Part shown: positions 46,387 through 55,848 of the stretch, piece by piece
Layout of the letters: each line of letters starts with the position of its first letter
How positions within the stretch are numbered: position 1 is the first letter of the stretch
NCBI GenBank assembly: GCA_012999515.1
Contig: JABEEB010000001.1
Coordinates: forward strand, 372,001-436,000
DNA length: 64,000 nucleotides
Source: Salifodinibacter halophilus
GTDB taxonomy: Bacteria > Pseudomonadota > Gammaproteobacteria > Nevskiales > Salinisphaeraceae
Direction: 5' to 3'
Position numbers and translations under genes: made by a program
The notes under the pieces: generated by a model
Database searches by the model: none
What the model was told of the DNA's origin: nothing
Seen by the model: only the letters and a program-made list of their open reading frames with translations

Positions 46387-49300
46387 ATGTCTGATAAAAC
46401 CGAGTTTTCCGTTGAACGGCGCGAGCGAGCCAACTGTGGCGTTGGCGCTGTGGTCGATCTAAATGGCCAGGCGAGCCATCAGGTACTTCGCGATGGACTG
46501 AGTGTCCTTGAGCGACTCGACCATCGTGGGGCCCGTGGCGCCGAGGAAAATACCGGTGATGGGGCCGGCGTCATACTGCAAAAGCCTGATGGTTTTTTCC
46601 GCCAGCAGGTTGAAGGGCTGCCGAACGCGGAGTTTTACGCGGTTGGTCAGTTGTTCGTACCGCGCGATGCCGAGCGATGGCAGGCGATGCGAACGTGTAT
46701 CGAATCGGTTCTGGTGCGTTGGCGTTTCGAGCTTGTGGCCTGGCGTGAGGTGCCGACCTGCAATGATCAGCTTGGGCGGGGGGCATTGGATCTCGAGCCA
46801 CGTGTCGTACAACTGTTCATCCAACATGCCGACGGTTTGAGCGGCAGCGACCTGGATCGGCGGTGTTACGTCCTTCGCCTGGCGCTAGAAAAAGCGATGG
46901 CCGACAAACCGGAGGACGAAAGCTTCCATGTCTGCTCGTTGGAGCGTCGTCGCATCGTCTATAAAGGCCTGCTGACCAATCCGCAGCTCAGCCATTATTA
47001 TCCGGATCTAGCTGATCCTGCGATGCAAACGACGCTTGCGATCACACATTCGCGTTTCTCCACCAATACTCTGGGCAGTTGGGATCGTGCGCATCCCCAC
47101 CGTGTGATTGCGCACAACGGCGAGATCAACACCTACCGTGCTAACTTCAATCGCTTGCGCGATCGCGAAGTCGATCTCGATCACCCGGATATCGGCAACG
47201 ATCTCGCCGAGCTTCGTCCGTTGGTCGAGAGTGGTGTCAGTGATACCGAATTGCTCGATGCCGTGCTGGACTTGCTGATGGCAGGCGGTCGCAGCCTGAC
47301 CCATGCGCTGCGCATGGTGATCCCCCAGGCTTGGCAAAAAGATCCGGATATGGATGAACAAAGTCGTGCTTGGTACGACTTTCATGCCAACCTCATGGAG
47401 CCATGGGATGGCCCGGCATTGGTGGTTGGCACGGATGGCGAGCGTGTCGTCGCCGCGCTGGACCGCAATGGCTTCCGACCCTGTCGGTATGACATCACTT
47501 ACGACGGGCGATTGGTTCTCTCTAGCGAAGCCGGCGTGCTCGACTATTCATCGGCAGATATCAAAGAGCGTGGTCGTGTTGGGCCGGGCGAGATGATCGC
47601 TGTCGATCCGCAAGCTGGCGGCCTTATCGACAATGAGACCTTGCGGCGAGATCTCAATAGCGATCATTACGGCGAGTGGCTCAAGCACCGGCCACGGCTT
47701 GCCGATGTGGCGCCGCCACGCGCCGGTGAGCGCGCGACCAATGTTTCTGATCTTGAGTCACGCCAGCGTGCGGCCGGCTATACGTACGAGCTCGTGGAAC
47801 ATTTGCTGCAACCCTTGGCTGAAGATGGCAAGGATGCACTGGGCGCGATGGGCGACGACGCGAGTCCGTCTGTGCTGTCGGACCACCCGCGCAGCATCTA
47901 CAGTTATTTCAAGCAACTATTCGCGCAAGTCTCGAATCCGCCAATCGATTATCTGCGCGAAAGTTTGGTGACCTCGCTGCAAAGCAATATTGGCCCGCAA
48001 CGCAATCTGCTGAGTGAGTCGCCAGACCACTGTCGCCGTATTCATCTCGATTCGCCGCTTTTAACCAACGGTGAGCTTGCCTCGCTACGTGGGCTCCAGT
48101 CCGAAGGGTTTACGCACCGCACACTGGATATAACGTACGACCCGCAGCAGTCGCTGCGTGAGGCATTGGAAGCACTTTGCTCGCAAGCCGAGGCAGCCGT
48201 TAATGACGGCTGCACTATATTGGTGCTTTCAGATCGAGCGAGTAGCGCCAGACAGGTCGCCATTCCCGGTCTCATGGGCGTTGGCGCTGTGCACCAACAT
48301 TTACTGGAGTGCCAATTGCGGTTGCGCGTGGCACTCGTCGCGGAGATCAGCGACGCCTGTGCCGTGCACCATATGTGCACCTTGTTCGGTTACGGGGTGG
48401 ACGCCGTGAATCCGTATCTGGCGATGGCGACGGTCGCCAGTCGGGTCTCTCACGATAAGGCGATCGTGAACTATCTTGCCGGTCTCGAAGACGGTCTTTT
48501 GAAAGTGATGTCCAAGATGGGCATCAGTACTCTGGAAAGCTACAAAGGCTCCCAGCTATTCGAAGCGCTCGGGCTGGCGCCCGAGGTCATTAGCACCTGT
48601 TTTGCTGGCAGCATCAGCCGCATCGGCGGCTGCGGTTTCGCGCAGCTTGAGGCCAATCTGTACCAGCAGCATCAGGCTGCGTGGACACCGCCGTTGGCGG
48701 CTAATCCAGTGCTCGATTTCGGTGGCGAATATTATTGGCGGCGTCACGGTGAAACCCACGACTGGGATCCGGATACGCTGGGTCTGCTGCAGGCCGCCGT
48801 GCGGACAAACGATGAACAACTGTTCCGTACGTTTAGTCAGCATATCGATAATCCCGAAGATGGCCCGCGCAACCTGAGAAGCCTGCTCGCGTTCAAATCA
48901 GCGACAGCCATATCGCAAGACACAGTGGAGCCGGCCGAAGCGCTCACCCGGCGGTTTTTCTCCGGCGCGATGTCGCTCGGCGCTTTGTCACCGGAGGCGC
49001 ACGAAGCGATTGCCATTGGCATGAACCGGGTCGGCGCGACGGCGCATAGCGGTGAAGGTGGTGAACAGCCGGAACGTTTCGGCACTGAACGCGAGTGCCG
49101 AAACAAACAGGTGGCGAGTGGCCGTTTCGGTGTGACAGCACCTTATCTGGCGGCTGCCGAGCAGATAGAAATCAAGATGTCGCAGGGTGCCAAGCCGGGC
49201 GAAGGCGGGCAGCTACCGGGCGAGAAAGTCTTCGGACTCATTGCGCAACTGCGTTTTATGACGCCTGGCGTGCCGCTCATTTCGCCGCCACCGCACCACG

Positions 49301-50865
49301 ATATCTATTCAATTGAGGACCTGGCGCAACTGATCCACGATCTCCGTGCGGCCAGCCCGAAGGCGGCCATACACGTCAAGCTAGTTGCCGCACCCGGCGT
49401 GGGAACAATCGCTGCCGGCGTGGTTAAAGCGGGGGCGGATACCATCCTCATTAGCGGTGACGCTGGTGGTACGGGAGCGGCCACCAAGACATCGATCAAA
49501 TCGGCTGGATTGCCGTGGGAGTTGGGCCTTGCCGAGGCGCAACAGGTCCTTGTGGCCAATCGCCTGCGTTCACGCGTCACCCTGCGGGTCGATGGTGGCC
49601 TGAAAACGGCGCGCGATGTTGTTGTTGCCGCGCTTTTGGGCGCGGAAGAGTATGGCTTTGGTATGTCGGCGGTCGTCGCCGTTGGCTGCATCATGCTCCG
49701 CAAATGTCACTGCAACACGTGCTCTGTCGGCATCGCCACCCAGGATCCAGAACTGCGGAAATTGTTTCCCGGCGATCCCGAACATATCGCGAATTACATG
49801 CGATTCGTAGCGGCGGATATTCGCGGATATCTCGCCCAGCTAGGGGCGAGCACGCTTGACGAGGTCATCGGTCAAGTCGAGTTGCTGGAGCAAATTGACC
49901 CTGATATCGCCGGTGTGCCGCAGTTGGATCTCGATTGTATTGTGCAACCACCGTCCGATGCGGATGCACGACGCTGTGAAAAACGGCCGCAGGAGCGCGC
50001 TTCCGATAGTGTCGATGCTGAGTTTATCGAGCGGGCACGGCCGGCGCTCGAACAGGGGCAAGCCGTGACCATCGAAGATTCGATTGATAACCGTCATCGC
50101 AGTATTGGGACGCGCTTGAGTTATTGGTTAACCCAAAAGCACGGCAGCCAAGGGCTTGCCGATGCCACGCTACGGTTGCGCCTGAAAGGTGTTGCCGGCC
50201 AGAGCCTGGGCGCATTTGTGAACTGTGGCCTGGAAGTTAACGTTACCGGCGCAGCCAACGACTATGTGGGTAAGGGGCTGTCAGGCGGACGCATCATTTT
50301 GCGGGTGCCGTCGGATGCGGGCTATGACGCCGATCAGAGCATTATTCTCGGTAATGCGGCGCTTTACGGCGCCACAACCGGCGAGTTTTATGCACGCGGT
50401 ATTAGCGGTGAGCGTTTTGGTGTCCGGAATTCTGGTGCGGTCGCGGTCGTCGAGGGCTGTGGTGACCATCCCTGTGAGTATATGACCGGCGGCACGGTCA
50501 TGATTCTAGGTGATATCGGGCGTAATCTCGCCGCCGGTATGAGCGGTGGCGAGATTTATCTGCATCGCTCGTGTCAGACGGCGCTCGATCATTTGGATCG
50601 ATCGGTGTTTCAGATCGGCGACGTCGACGAGCCGCGCGATCTGGCAATGGCCGAACGTCTGTTGCGTAACCACGCGCACCATACGGATAGCGATGTCGCA
50701 TCAGCTCTTTTGGCTAATTGGCCTGAGAGTGCTGCCAACTTGTGCAAAGTGACGCCGATCAACTATGCCAACGTGATCGCCGAAAATCTCGCCGAGGGCC
50801 GTGATCTTCGTACGCCCTTGCCGAAAGCTGCCATCGAAGTACAAGCGGTCGAGGAAGTGTCATGA
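46387..50865 (+). CDS. gltB: Glutamate synthase (NADPH) large subunit
   Basis: Transfers the glutamine amide to 2-oxoglutarate in the GS-GOGAT cycle. The catalytic nucleophile is Cys17 (RERANCGVGAV), exposed after removal of a 16-residue propeptide. The class II amidotransferase domain is followed by the central domain, the FMN-binding TIM barrel (SGDAGGTGAATKTSIK), the 3Fe-4S cysteines in CHCNTCSVGIATQ near 1110, and a beta-helical GXGXG domain. Length 1492 is typical. Its stop overlaps the gltD ATG by four bases. Upstream sigma-54 and NtrC-like sequences suggest nitrogen control. Confidence 0.98.
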   Translation: MSDKTEFSVERRERANCGVGAVVDLNGQASHQVLRDGLSVLERLDHRGARGAEENTGDGAGVILQKPDGFFRQQVEGLPNAEFYAVGQLFVPRDAERWQAMRTCIESVLVRWRFELVAWREVPTCNDQLGRGALDLEPRVVQLFIQHADGLSGSDLDRRCYVLRLALEKAMADKPEDESFHVCSLERRRIVYKGLLTNPQLSHYYPDLADPAMQTTLAITHSRFSTNTLGSWDRAHPHRVIAHNGEINTYRANFNRLRDREVDLDHPDIGNDLAELRPLVESGVSDTELLDAVLDLLMAGGRSLTHALRMVIPQAWQKDPDMDEQSRAWYDFHANLMEPWDGPALVVGTDGERVVAALDRNGFRPCRYDITYDGRLVLSSEAGVLDYSSADIKERGRVGPGEMIAVDPQAGGLIDNETLRRDLNSDHYGEWLKHRPRLADVAPPRAGERATNVSDLESRQRAAGYTYELVEHLLQPLAEDGKDALGAMGDDASPSVLSDHPRSIYSYFKQLFAQVSNPPIDYLRESLVTSLQSNIGPQRNLLSESPDHCRRIHLDSPLLTNGELASLRGLQSEGFTHRTLDITYDPQQSLREALEALCSQAEAAVNDGCTILVLSDRASSARQVAIPGLMGVGAVHQHLLECQLRLRVALVAEISDACAVHHMCTLFGYGVDAVNPYLAMATVASRVSHDKAIVNYLAGLEDGLLKVMSKMGISTLESYKGSQLFEALGLAPEVISTCFAGSISRIGGCGFAQLEANLYQQHQAAWTPPLAANPVLDFGGEYYWRRHGETHDWDPDTLGLLQAAVRTNDEQLFRTFSQHIDNPEDGPRNLRSLLAFKSATAISQDTVEPAEALTRRFFSGAMSLGALSPEAHEAIAIGMNRVGATAHSGEGGEQPERFGTERECRNKQVASGRFGVTAPYLAAAEQIEIKMSQGAKPGEGGQLPGEKVFGLIAQLRFMTPGVPLISPPPHHDIYSIEDLAQLIHDLRAASPKAAIHVKLVAAPGVGTIAAGVVKAGADTILISGDAGGTGAATKTSIKSAGLPWELGLAEAQQVLVANRLRSRVTLRVDGGLKTARDVVVAALLGAEEYGFGMSAVVAVGCIMLRKCHCNTCSVGIATQDPELRKLFPGDPEHIANYMRFVAADIRGYLAQLGASTLDEVIGQVELLEQIDPDIAGVPQLDLDCIVQPPSDADARRCEKRPQERASDSVDAEFIERARPALEQGQAVTIEDSIDNRHRSIGTRLSYWLTQKHGSQGLADATLRLRLKGVAGQSLGAFVNCGLEVNVTGAANDYVGKGLSGGRIILRVPSDAGYDADQSIILGNAALYGATTGEFYARGISGERFGVRNSGAVAVVEGCGDHPCEYMTGGTVMILGDIGRNLAAGMSGGEIYLHRSCQTALDHLDRSVFQIGDVDEPRDLAMAERLLRNHAHHTDSDVASALLANWPESAANLCKVTPINYANVIAENLAEGRDLRTPLPKAAIEVQAVEEVS

Positions 50866-52364
50866 GCAACGAGAATCATCCCAACGGATACCTCGAGTAT
50901 TCGCGGGCGTCGATCGGCTATCGCGATGCTGAGGAACGCGTTACGGACTATCACGAAATCTATAGTGAGCAGTGGGATGAGTCCGAACTGAAGGAGCAAG
51001 CCTCGCGGTGCATGGACTGTGGCGTTCCTACTTGTACATCCGGTTGCCCAATCGGCAACATCATCCCGGATTGGAACGACTTGGTCAGCAAGGGGCAGTG
51101 GCAAAATGCATTAGCTCGCCTGCATGCAACCAATAACTTCCCGGAATTTACCGGCTACGCTTGCCCCGCGCCTTGTGAAGACGCCTGCACGTTGAGTTTC
51201 AACCTCGAGCCGGTAACCATCAAGGATGCCGAACGTGCCATCGTTGACCGGGGCTGGGAAGCAGGTTGGATCGTGCCGCAGCCGCCACACGAACGAACGG
51301 GTTTCCATGTCGCCGTCGTGGGCAGTGGTCCTTCGGGTTTGGCATGCGCCCAGCAACTCAATCGCGCGGGTCATCATGTCACTGTCTACGAACGTGACGA
51401 TGCACCAGGCGGTCTGGTGCGCTATGGCATCCCGGATTTCAAGTTCGAAAAGGATAAGCTGGAACGCCGTATCGCCCAATTAACGGCCGAAGGGATCGCC
51501 TTTCGTTGTAGTACGGGTTTGGGGGCGGACGTATCACTGGAACAGCTGCGCCATGACCATGATGCCGTTGGCCTGACCATCGGTGCGTTGCATCCGCGTG
51601 ATGTTGAGGTGCCGGGCCGTGAGCTAGGTGGTGTTCATTTCGCGATGCGTTACCTGACCCGCGAAAACCGCCGGCAGGTGGGCCGCGACCACGAGGATGG
51701 CCCGGATGCACAGGGTCGGAACGTCATCGTGCTCGGCGGTGGCGATACAGGTGCTGATTGTGTTGCCACTGCGTTACGCCAGGGCGCGACGTCAGTTACC
51801 CAGGTTCAGATCAATGATAAGCCGCCGGCCACACGCCCGGCCGATAACCCCTGGCCATTGACCGCTCGGATTCACAAGACGAACTACGCCCAGAAAGAGG
51901 GGGCGATCGCCGAGTTCTCGCTTGATGCCATTGCATTCGAAGATACCGACGGCAACGGCCATGTCGACCATATGAAGGTTGAGCGCGTCGATTGGATACG
52001 CGATGACAATGGCCGCCGGATCGATAAACACGTCAAGGAATCCGATCTGGAATTGCCGGCGGAACTCGTGCTCATCGCGATCGGGTTTTCACGGCCGGAA
52101 ACCGAGCCGTTGAACGCGTCCGGACTCGAGCTTGCCGATAACGGCACGTTCAAAACCGACGCTGATATGAGAACAAACCTACCGGATGTGTTTGCCGGTG
52201 GCGATTGCAACACGGGGCATTCGTTACTGGTCTGGGCGATTGGCGAAGGTCGTGACTTGGCGCGCATGATGGATATGCAATTGATGGGGCAATCCCGCCT
52301 GCCGCCAAGTCTCCGTACGCGCCATAAGCCTTTATCACTCGGTGGTTGGGAAAAGGCTGGCTAA
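50862..52364 (+). CDS. gltD: Glutamate synthase (NADPH) small subunit
   Basis: FAD-, Fe-S- and NADPH-binding subunit that delivers electrons to GltB. N-terminal cysteines CMDCGVPTCTSGCPIGN (about 50-66) and YACPAPCEDAC (about 99-109) bind two 4Fe-4S clusters. GSGPSGLACAQQLNRAGH binds FAD and GGGDTGADCVATALRQGA binds NADPH. The C-terminal FAGGDCNTGHSLLVWAIGEG is conserved. Length 500 is slightly longer than E. coli GltD. It is translationally coupled to gltB. Confidence 0.97.
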   Translation: MSNENHPNGYLEYSRASIGYRDAEERVTDYHEIYSEQWDESELKEQASRCMDCGVPTCTSGCPIGNIIPDWNDLVSKGQWQNALARLHATNNFPEFTGYACPAPCEDACTLSFNLEPVTIKDAERAIVDRGWEAGWIVPQPPHERTGFHVAVVGSGPSGLACAQQLNRAGHHVTVYERDDAPGGLVRYGIPDFKFEKDKLERRIAQLTAEGIAFRCSTGLGADVSLEQLRHDHDAVGLTIGALHPRDVEVPGRELGGVHFAMRYLTRENRRQVGRDHEDGPDAQGRNVIVLGGGDTGADCVATALRQGATSVTQVQINDKPPATRPADNPWPLTARIHKTNYAQKEGAIAEFSLDAIAFEDTDGNGHVDHMKVERVDWIRDDNGRRIDKHVKESDLELPAELVLIAIGFSRPETEPLNASGLELADNGTFKTDADMRTNLPDVFAGGDCNTGHSLLVWAIGEGRDLARMMDMQLMGQSRLPPSLRTRHKPLSLGGWEKAG

Positions 52365-52438
52365 CAGCGCAAGGCACAGTATGAGTCTATGCAGCTTGTG
52401 CTGTGCGGTGTGTGCATTATCAGCATCAGGCGACGCAT

Positions 52439-53908
52439 TTATTCAAAATGCTGCGTAAGGCCCAGCTTGTGCATTTTGCGTGTCAGCGTGTTGCGGCCCC
52501 AGCCCAGTATTCGGGCCGCTTCCTGCCGGTGTCCGTCGCTGTGTTTTAGGGCGGCGGTGATGACGGCGCGTTCCATATCTGGCGTCACCTCATCCAACAG
52601 ACGATCCGCGCCCGACTCGAGGCGTTGCTCGACCCAACGTGTCAATTGCTCATCCCACCTGGTTGGAGCGGCGGGGGTAGAGGAGGCCGGCGTTTGTGTC
52701 GAGCTCGGCTCGGGTATCGGTTCGGGGGACGACGACGGGTTTTCGGCTCGAGCGTCGGGAGGCAGATCCTGTGGCAGGATTTCGTTGCCGGGGGTCATGA
52801 TGGTCAGCCAGCGGCAGAGATTTTCCAGCTCACGTACGTTGCCGGCCCAATCGAGCTGATCGAGATATGCAATGCAGTCCGAGGTCAGTTTTTTGGCCTC
52901 TGTATTGAGTTCCTCGGCCGCACGCGCCAGGAAAAATTCCATCAAGGGGCCGATATCCTCGCGTCGCTCACGTAGTGGTGGCAGGCGAATCCGGATGACA
53001 TTGAGTCTGTAGAACAGATCTTCGCGAAAGCTTTTTTGTTCAATTGCCGTTTCAAGGTTTTGATTGGTCGCAGCCACAACACGCACATCGACCTTGATAG
53101 GGCGGTGGCCGCCCACCCGGCAGAACTGTCCATCTTGTAATACACGCAGCAGATGGGTCTGAAGATCGAGTGGCATATCGCCGATCTCATCCAAAAACAA
53201 CGTCCCGCCGTGTGCTTGTTCGAAATACCCCCGTCGTTGTGCGACGGCGCCCGTGAAGGCGCCTTTTTCGTGACCGAACAGTTCGCTCTCAATCAGATCC
53301 TTGGGCACCGACGACGCGTTGACAGCGACAAAGGCTTGTTTTGCTCGCGGGCTGTGTTCATGCAGTGCGCGCGCGACAAGTTCTTTACCCGTGCCGGACT
53401 CACCGGTAATTAAAACCGTTATATCGGAATCCGATAACCGTCCGATCGCACGAAACACTGCCTGCATCGCGGGGGCTTCGCCGATAAGTATGGCCTGACT
53501 TTCTGACGAACCTTGGGTCTCAACTGGGGTTTCCTCCTCGCTACGGGCTGCGCGCTGTACCAGGGCGAGGGCTCGATCTAGATCGAACGGTTTGGGCAGA
53601 TATTCAAAAGCGCCGCCCCGATAGGCTGACACCGCCGCATCCAGGTCGGAATACGCGGTCATGATGATGACGGCAGGCTGTGGCGAAAGTTCGAGCTCGT
53701 CGAGGTGTTTCAAAAGCTCGATACCCGACATGCCGGGCATGCGGATATCCATTAATAGAACATCGGGCTGGCGGCTTTCGATGGCGCCGAGTAGTTCGTT
53801 GCCACTCGAAAAGCATGCCACCGTTAGGCCGGCGCGGCTCAGGGTGCGCTCGAGAATCCAACGTATCGAAGTATCATCGTCCACGACCCAGGCTTCGATT
53901 GCACTCAT
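52439..53908 (-). CDS. glnG: Nitrogen regulation response regulator NtrC
   Basis: Sigma-54-dependent activator of nitrogen genes. The receiver domain has the phosphoacceptor Asp54 ([11 protein letters not shown]). The AAA+ domain has Walker [15 protein letters not shown] and the sigma-54-contacting GAFTGA loop near 216. The C-terminal Fis-type HTH is near the end ([20 protein letters not shown]). Length 489 is typical, with an extra Pro/Ser-rich linker before the HTH. Its ATG overlaps the ntrB stop by four bases, and it converges on gltBD. Confidence 0.96.
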   Translation of the reverse strand: MSAIEAWVVDDDTSIRWILERTLSRAGLTVACFSSGNELLGAIESRQPDVLLMDIRMPGMSGIELLKHLDELELSPQPAVIIMTAYSDLDAAVSAYRGGAFEYLPKPFDLDRALALVQRAARSEEETPVETQGSSESQAILIGEAPAMQAVFRAIGRLSDSDITVLITGESGTGKELVARALHEHSPRAKQAFVAVNASSVPKDLIESELFGHEKGAFTGAVAQRRGYFEQAHGGTLFLDEIGDMPLDLQTHLLRVLQDGQFCRVGGHRPIKVDVRVVAATNQNLETAIEQKSFREDLFYRLNVIRIRLPPLRERREDIGPLMEFFLARAAEELNTEAKKLTSDCIAYLDQLDWAGNVRELENLCRWLTIMTPGNEILPQDLPPDARAENPSSSPEPIPEPSSTQTPASSTPAAPTRWDEQLTRWVEQRLESGADRLLDEVTPDMERAVITAALKHSDGHRQEAARILGWGRNTLTRKMHKLGLTQHFE

Positions 53909-54954
53909 AAGTCGGTGTCTAATGGAAAGAAAACGGAAAAAACGGTGCGGCCGCTACGGCTGTCACATTCGATTCGGCCGCCGTGCTCTTGAATCAGATA
54001 TTGAGCGATAGGCAGGCCCATGCCGGTGCCATCGGCACGGGCGGTCACCAGTGGATGAAAAATGCGTGGCAATAAATCCGCTGGGATCCCGGGGCCATTG
54101 TCGATGATATCAATGCGTGCGACCAAGCGATGCTGTACGCCACCAATCGTGAAACGGCGCTGGGTTCGTGTGCGAATCGTGATTTCGCCCGTATTTTCTA
54201 ATACCTCAATGGCGTTGGTGGCTAGGTTGAACACCACTTGTATGAGTTGTTCCCGGTCGGCCAGGATATCCGGGATGCTGGGGTCGTAATCGCGTCTTAG
54301 CACGATTGATTCCGGGAGGTTCGTGGAGATCAGTGTGCATACGTGCTCGATCGGCTCATGCAAGCTGATCCAACGGCATTCCTGTTCACCCCGTGGGCCG
54401 AGCATGCCATCAACCAGTTTTTGCAGTCGGTCGGCCTCGCGGATGATGACGTTGGTGAATTGATGTAAATCGCTGTTATCGCTTTCGCGTTCGAGTAGTT
54501 GTGCCGCCCCCCGCAAACCACCTAGTGGGTTTTTTATCTCGTGCGCCAGGCCGCGAAACATGTCGCGATTGGCCAGATACTGTGAACGCATTTCAATGTC
54601 ACGCGCTATGCGCAATTGTTGATCGCGCACCGTGAACTCCAAAGCCAGGCATCTGCGTGTGTCCGGATCGGTGAACGGCGTTAAAGTCACATCGACGCGT
54701 GATGACGATCCTGTTCCGGTTCCCAGATGCAATTCATGTAGCGTGTAGATCGTTCCTTCCGTTTGCGCCCACTGCAGATGTGGCTGATGCGATTCGAGCG
54801 AGGGCACGATGCGAGTCAGGGGCTGTCCACGGCATTGGCGAGCTGAAACACCGAAAAGGACTTCCCCGGCCGTATTGGTATAGGTGATCCGCAGCGTGTC
54901 GTCGACGCAGACGATGGCCGTGTTGAGGCTGCTTAAGAGTAAGTCAGGATCGAT
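53905..54954 (-). CDS. glnL: Nitrogen regulation histidine kinase NtrB, probable ATC start
   Basis: Sensor kinase/phosphatase for NtrC, controlled by PII. The PAS domain is at the N-terminus, the H-box LAHEIKNPLGGLRGAAQLLE holds the phosphoacceptor His, and the HATPase has NLATNAIEVL (N-box) and DNGPGIPADLLPRIF (G1). The first standard start in frame is GTG at 54807, which would delete the first half of the PAS domain. NtrB-like sequence (DPDLLLSSLNTAIVCVDDTL) extends upstream to an ATC at 54954, seven bases after GAAGG. From there the phosphorylated His is residue 138, matching His139 of E. coli NtrB. An ATC start, a damaged ATG, or a sequencing error are the options. Confidence 0.85.
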   Translation of the reverse strand: MDPDLLLSSLNTAIVCVDDTLRITYTNTAGEVLFGVSARQCRGQPLTRIVPSLESHQPHLQWAQTEGTIYTLHELHLGTGTGSSSRVDVTLTPFTDPDTRRCLALEFTVRDQQLRIARDIEMRSQYLANRDMFRGLAHEIKNPLGGLRGAAQLLERESDNSDLHQFTNVIIREADRLQKLVDGMLGPRGEQECRWISLHEPIEHVCTLISTNLPESIVLRRDYDPSIPDILADREQLIQVVFNLATNAIEVLENTGEITIRTRTQRRFTIGGVQHRLVARIDIIDNGPGIPADLLPRIFHPLVTARADGTGMGLPIAQYLIQEHGGRIECDSRSGRTVFSVFFPLDTDL

Positions 54955-55250
54955 GCCAGTGCCTTCGAAGGTAGTCGTAAATGGGGTCGTGCATGAATTT
55001 TTTAATTAAAAGATGGATGGCAGCCGATTGGATCCTAAAAAAGCAATGAAAGGATTTGTAAATGAGCTGCGACCATTCCGAGTTTGATTGTTGGCCTGCG
55101 CGCTCAGTGCGTCAAGCAGAGGTGCCAGGGCGATAATCCGCCTGCGACTCTCAGTTCACCAGCGACGTTCATTAGCATTGTCTGGCCAGGCTGGTCGAGT
55201 GGCGCGGCGCGTAGATACAATGCATTGCAATCGAAAATATAGGAGCGATC
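54955..55250. other. Divergent ntrB/PEBP intergenic region
   Basis: 296 bp. Apart from the ntrB Shine-Dalgarno-like GAAGG (minus strand, 54962-54966) and an AT-rich stretch at 55005-55035 that could be its promoter, I see no gene. AGGAGCG at 55240-55247 is the ribosome-binding site of the next gene. Confidence 0.3.
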
Positions 55251-55724
55251 ATGGCTTTTGCGCTGTCGAACATGCATATCGAGACACCGGCTTTTGCCGC
55301 CGGCGACGCCATTCCGATGCGGCATTCAGCCGAGGGCGATAATCTCTCGCCGGCGCTGTCCTGGCAGGGGGCACCGGCGGAAACATCCGCGTTTGCCGTG
55401 ATCTGTCACGATCCGGACGCGCCGCTGGTGCAGAATGGCACGTATGGCTTCGTGCACTGGGTGCTGTACAACCTCGACGCCGACACGATGCACCTCGACG
55501 AAGCGACCGATCTCGGCACGACCGGCCCCAACGATTTCGGCGAGCATGGCTACGGCGGCCCCATGCCGCCCGAGGGTCACGGCACGCATAATTATTACTT
55601 CTGGGTGTTGGCGCTCGATGAACCGGTTGCGCTACCAGACGGTCTGAATTTGCCGCAGTTACTGGCGCACGTCGAACCGCATCTCATCGGCATGGATCGC
55701 TTGATCGGCACCTACGAGCGTTGA
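55251..55724 (+). CDS. YbhB/YbcL-type phosphatidylethanolamine-binding-like protein
   Basis: A 157-residue member of the PEBP/Raf-kinase-inhibitor-like family. FAAGDAIPMRHSAEGDNLSP, the VICHDPDAPL ligand-binding motif (with GTYGFVHWVLYNL) and PEGHGTHNYYFWVLALDEP are diagnostic. Bacterial members are usually small cytosolic or periplasmic ligand-binding proteins of unclear function. No signal peptide is visible. A good AGGAG precedes the ATG. The gene is monocistronic. Confidence 0.9.
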   Translation: MAFALSNMHIETPAFAAGDAIPMRHSAEGDNLSPALSWQGAPAETSAFAVICHDPDAPLVQNGTYGFVHWVLYNLDADTMHLDEATDLGTTGPNDFGEHGYGGPMPPEGHGTHNYYFWVLALDEPVALPDGLNLPQLLAHVEPHLIGMDRLIGTYER

Positions 55725-55848
55725 CTCCGCGCCGCTGCGGTTAGCGGCAGCGATCGTTCGAAATCGGGCAAGGCGTGGCGTTATTGGCTGAGTAACGTTA
55801 TCGACCTGTCGTCGTTGCCTGTACTGCGCTGTTGAAGGGGCGCAGCCG

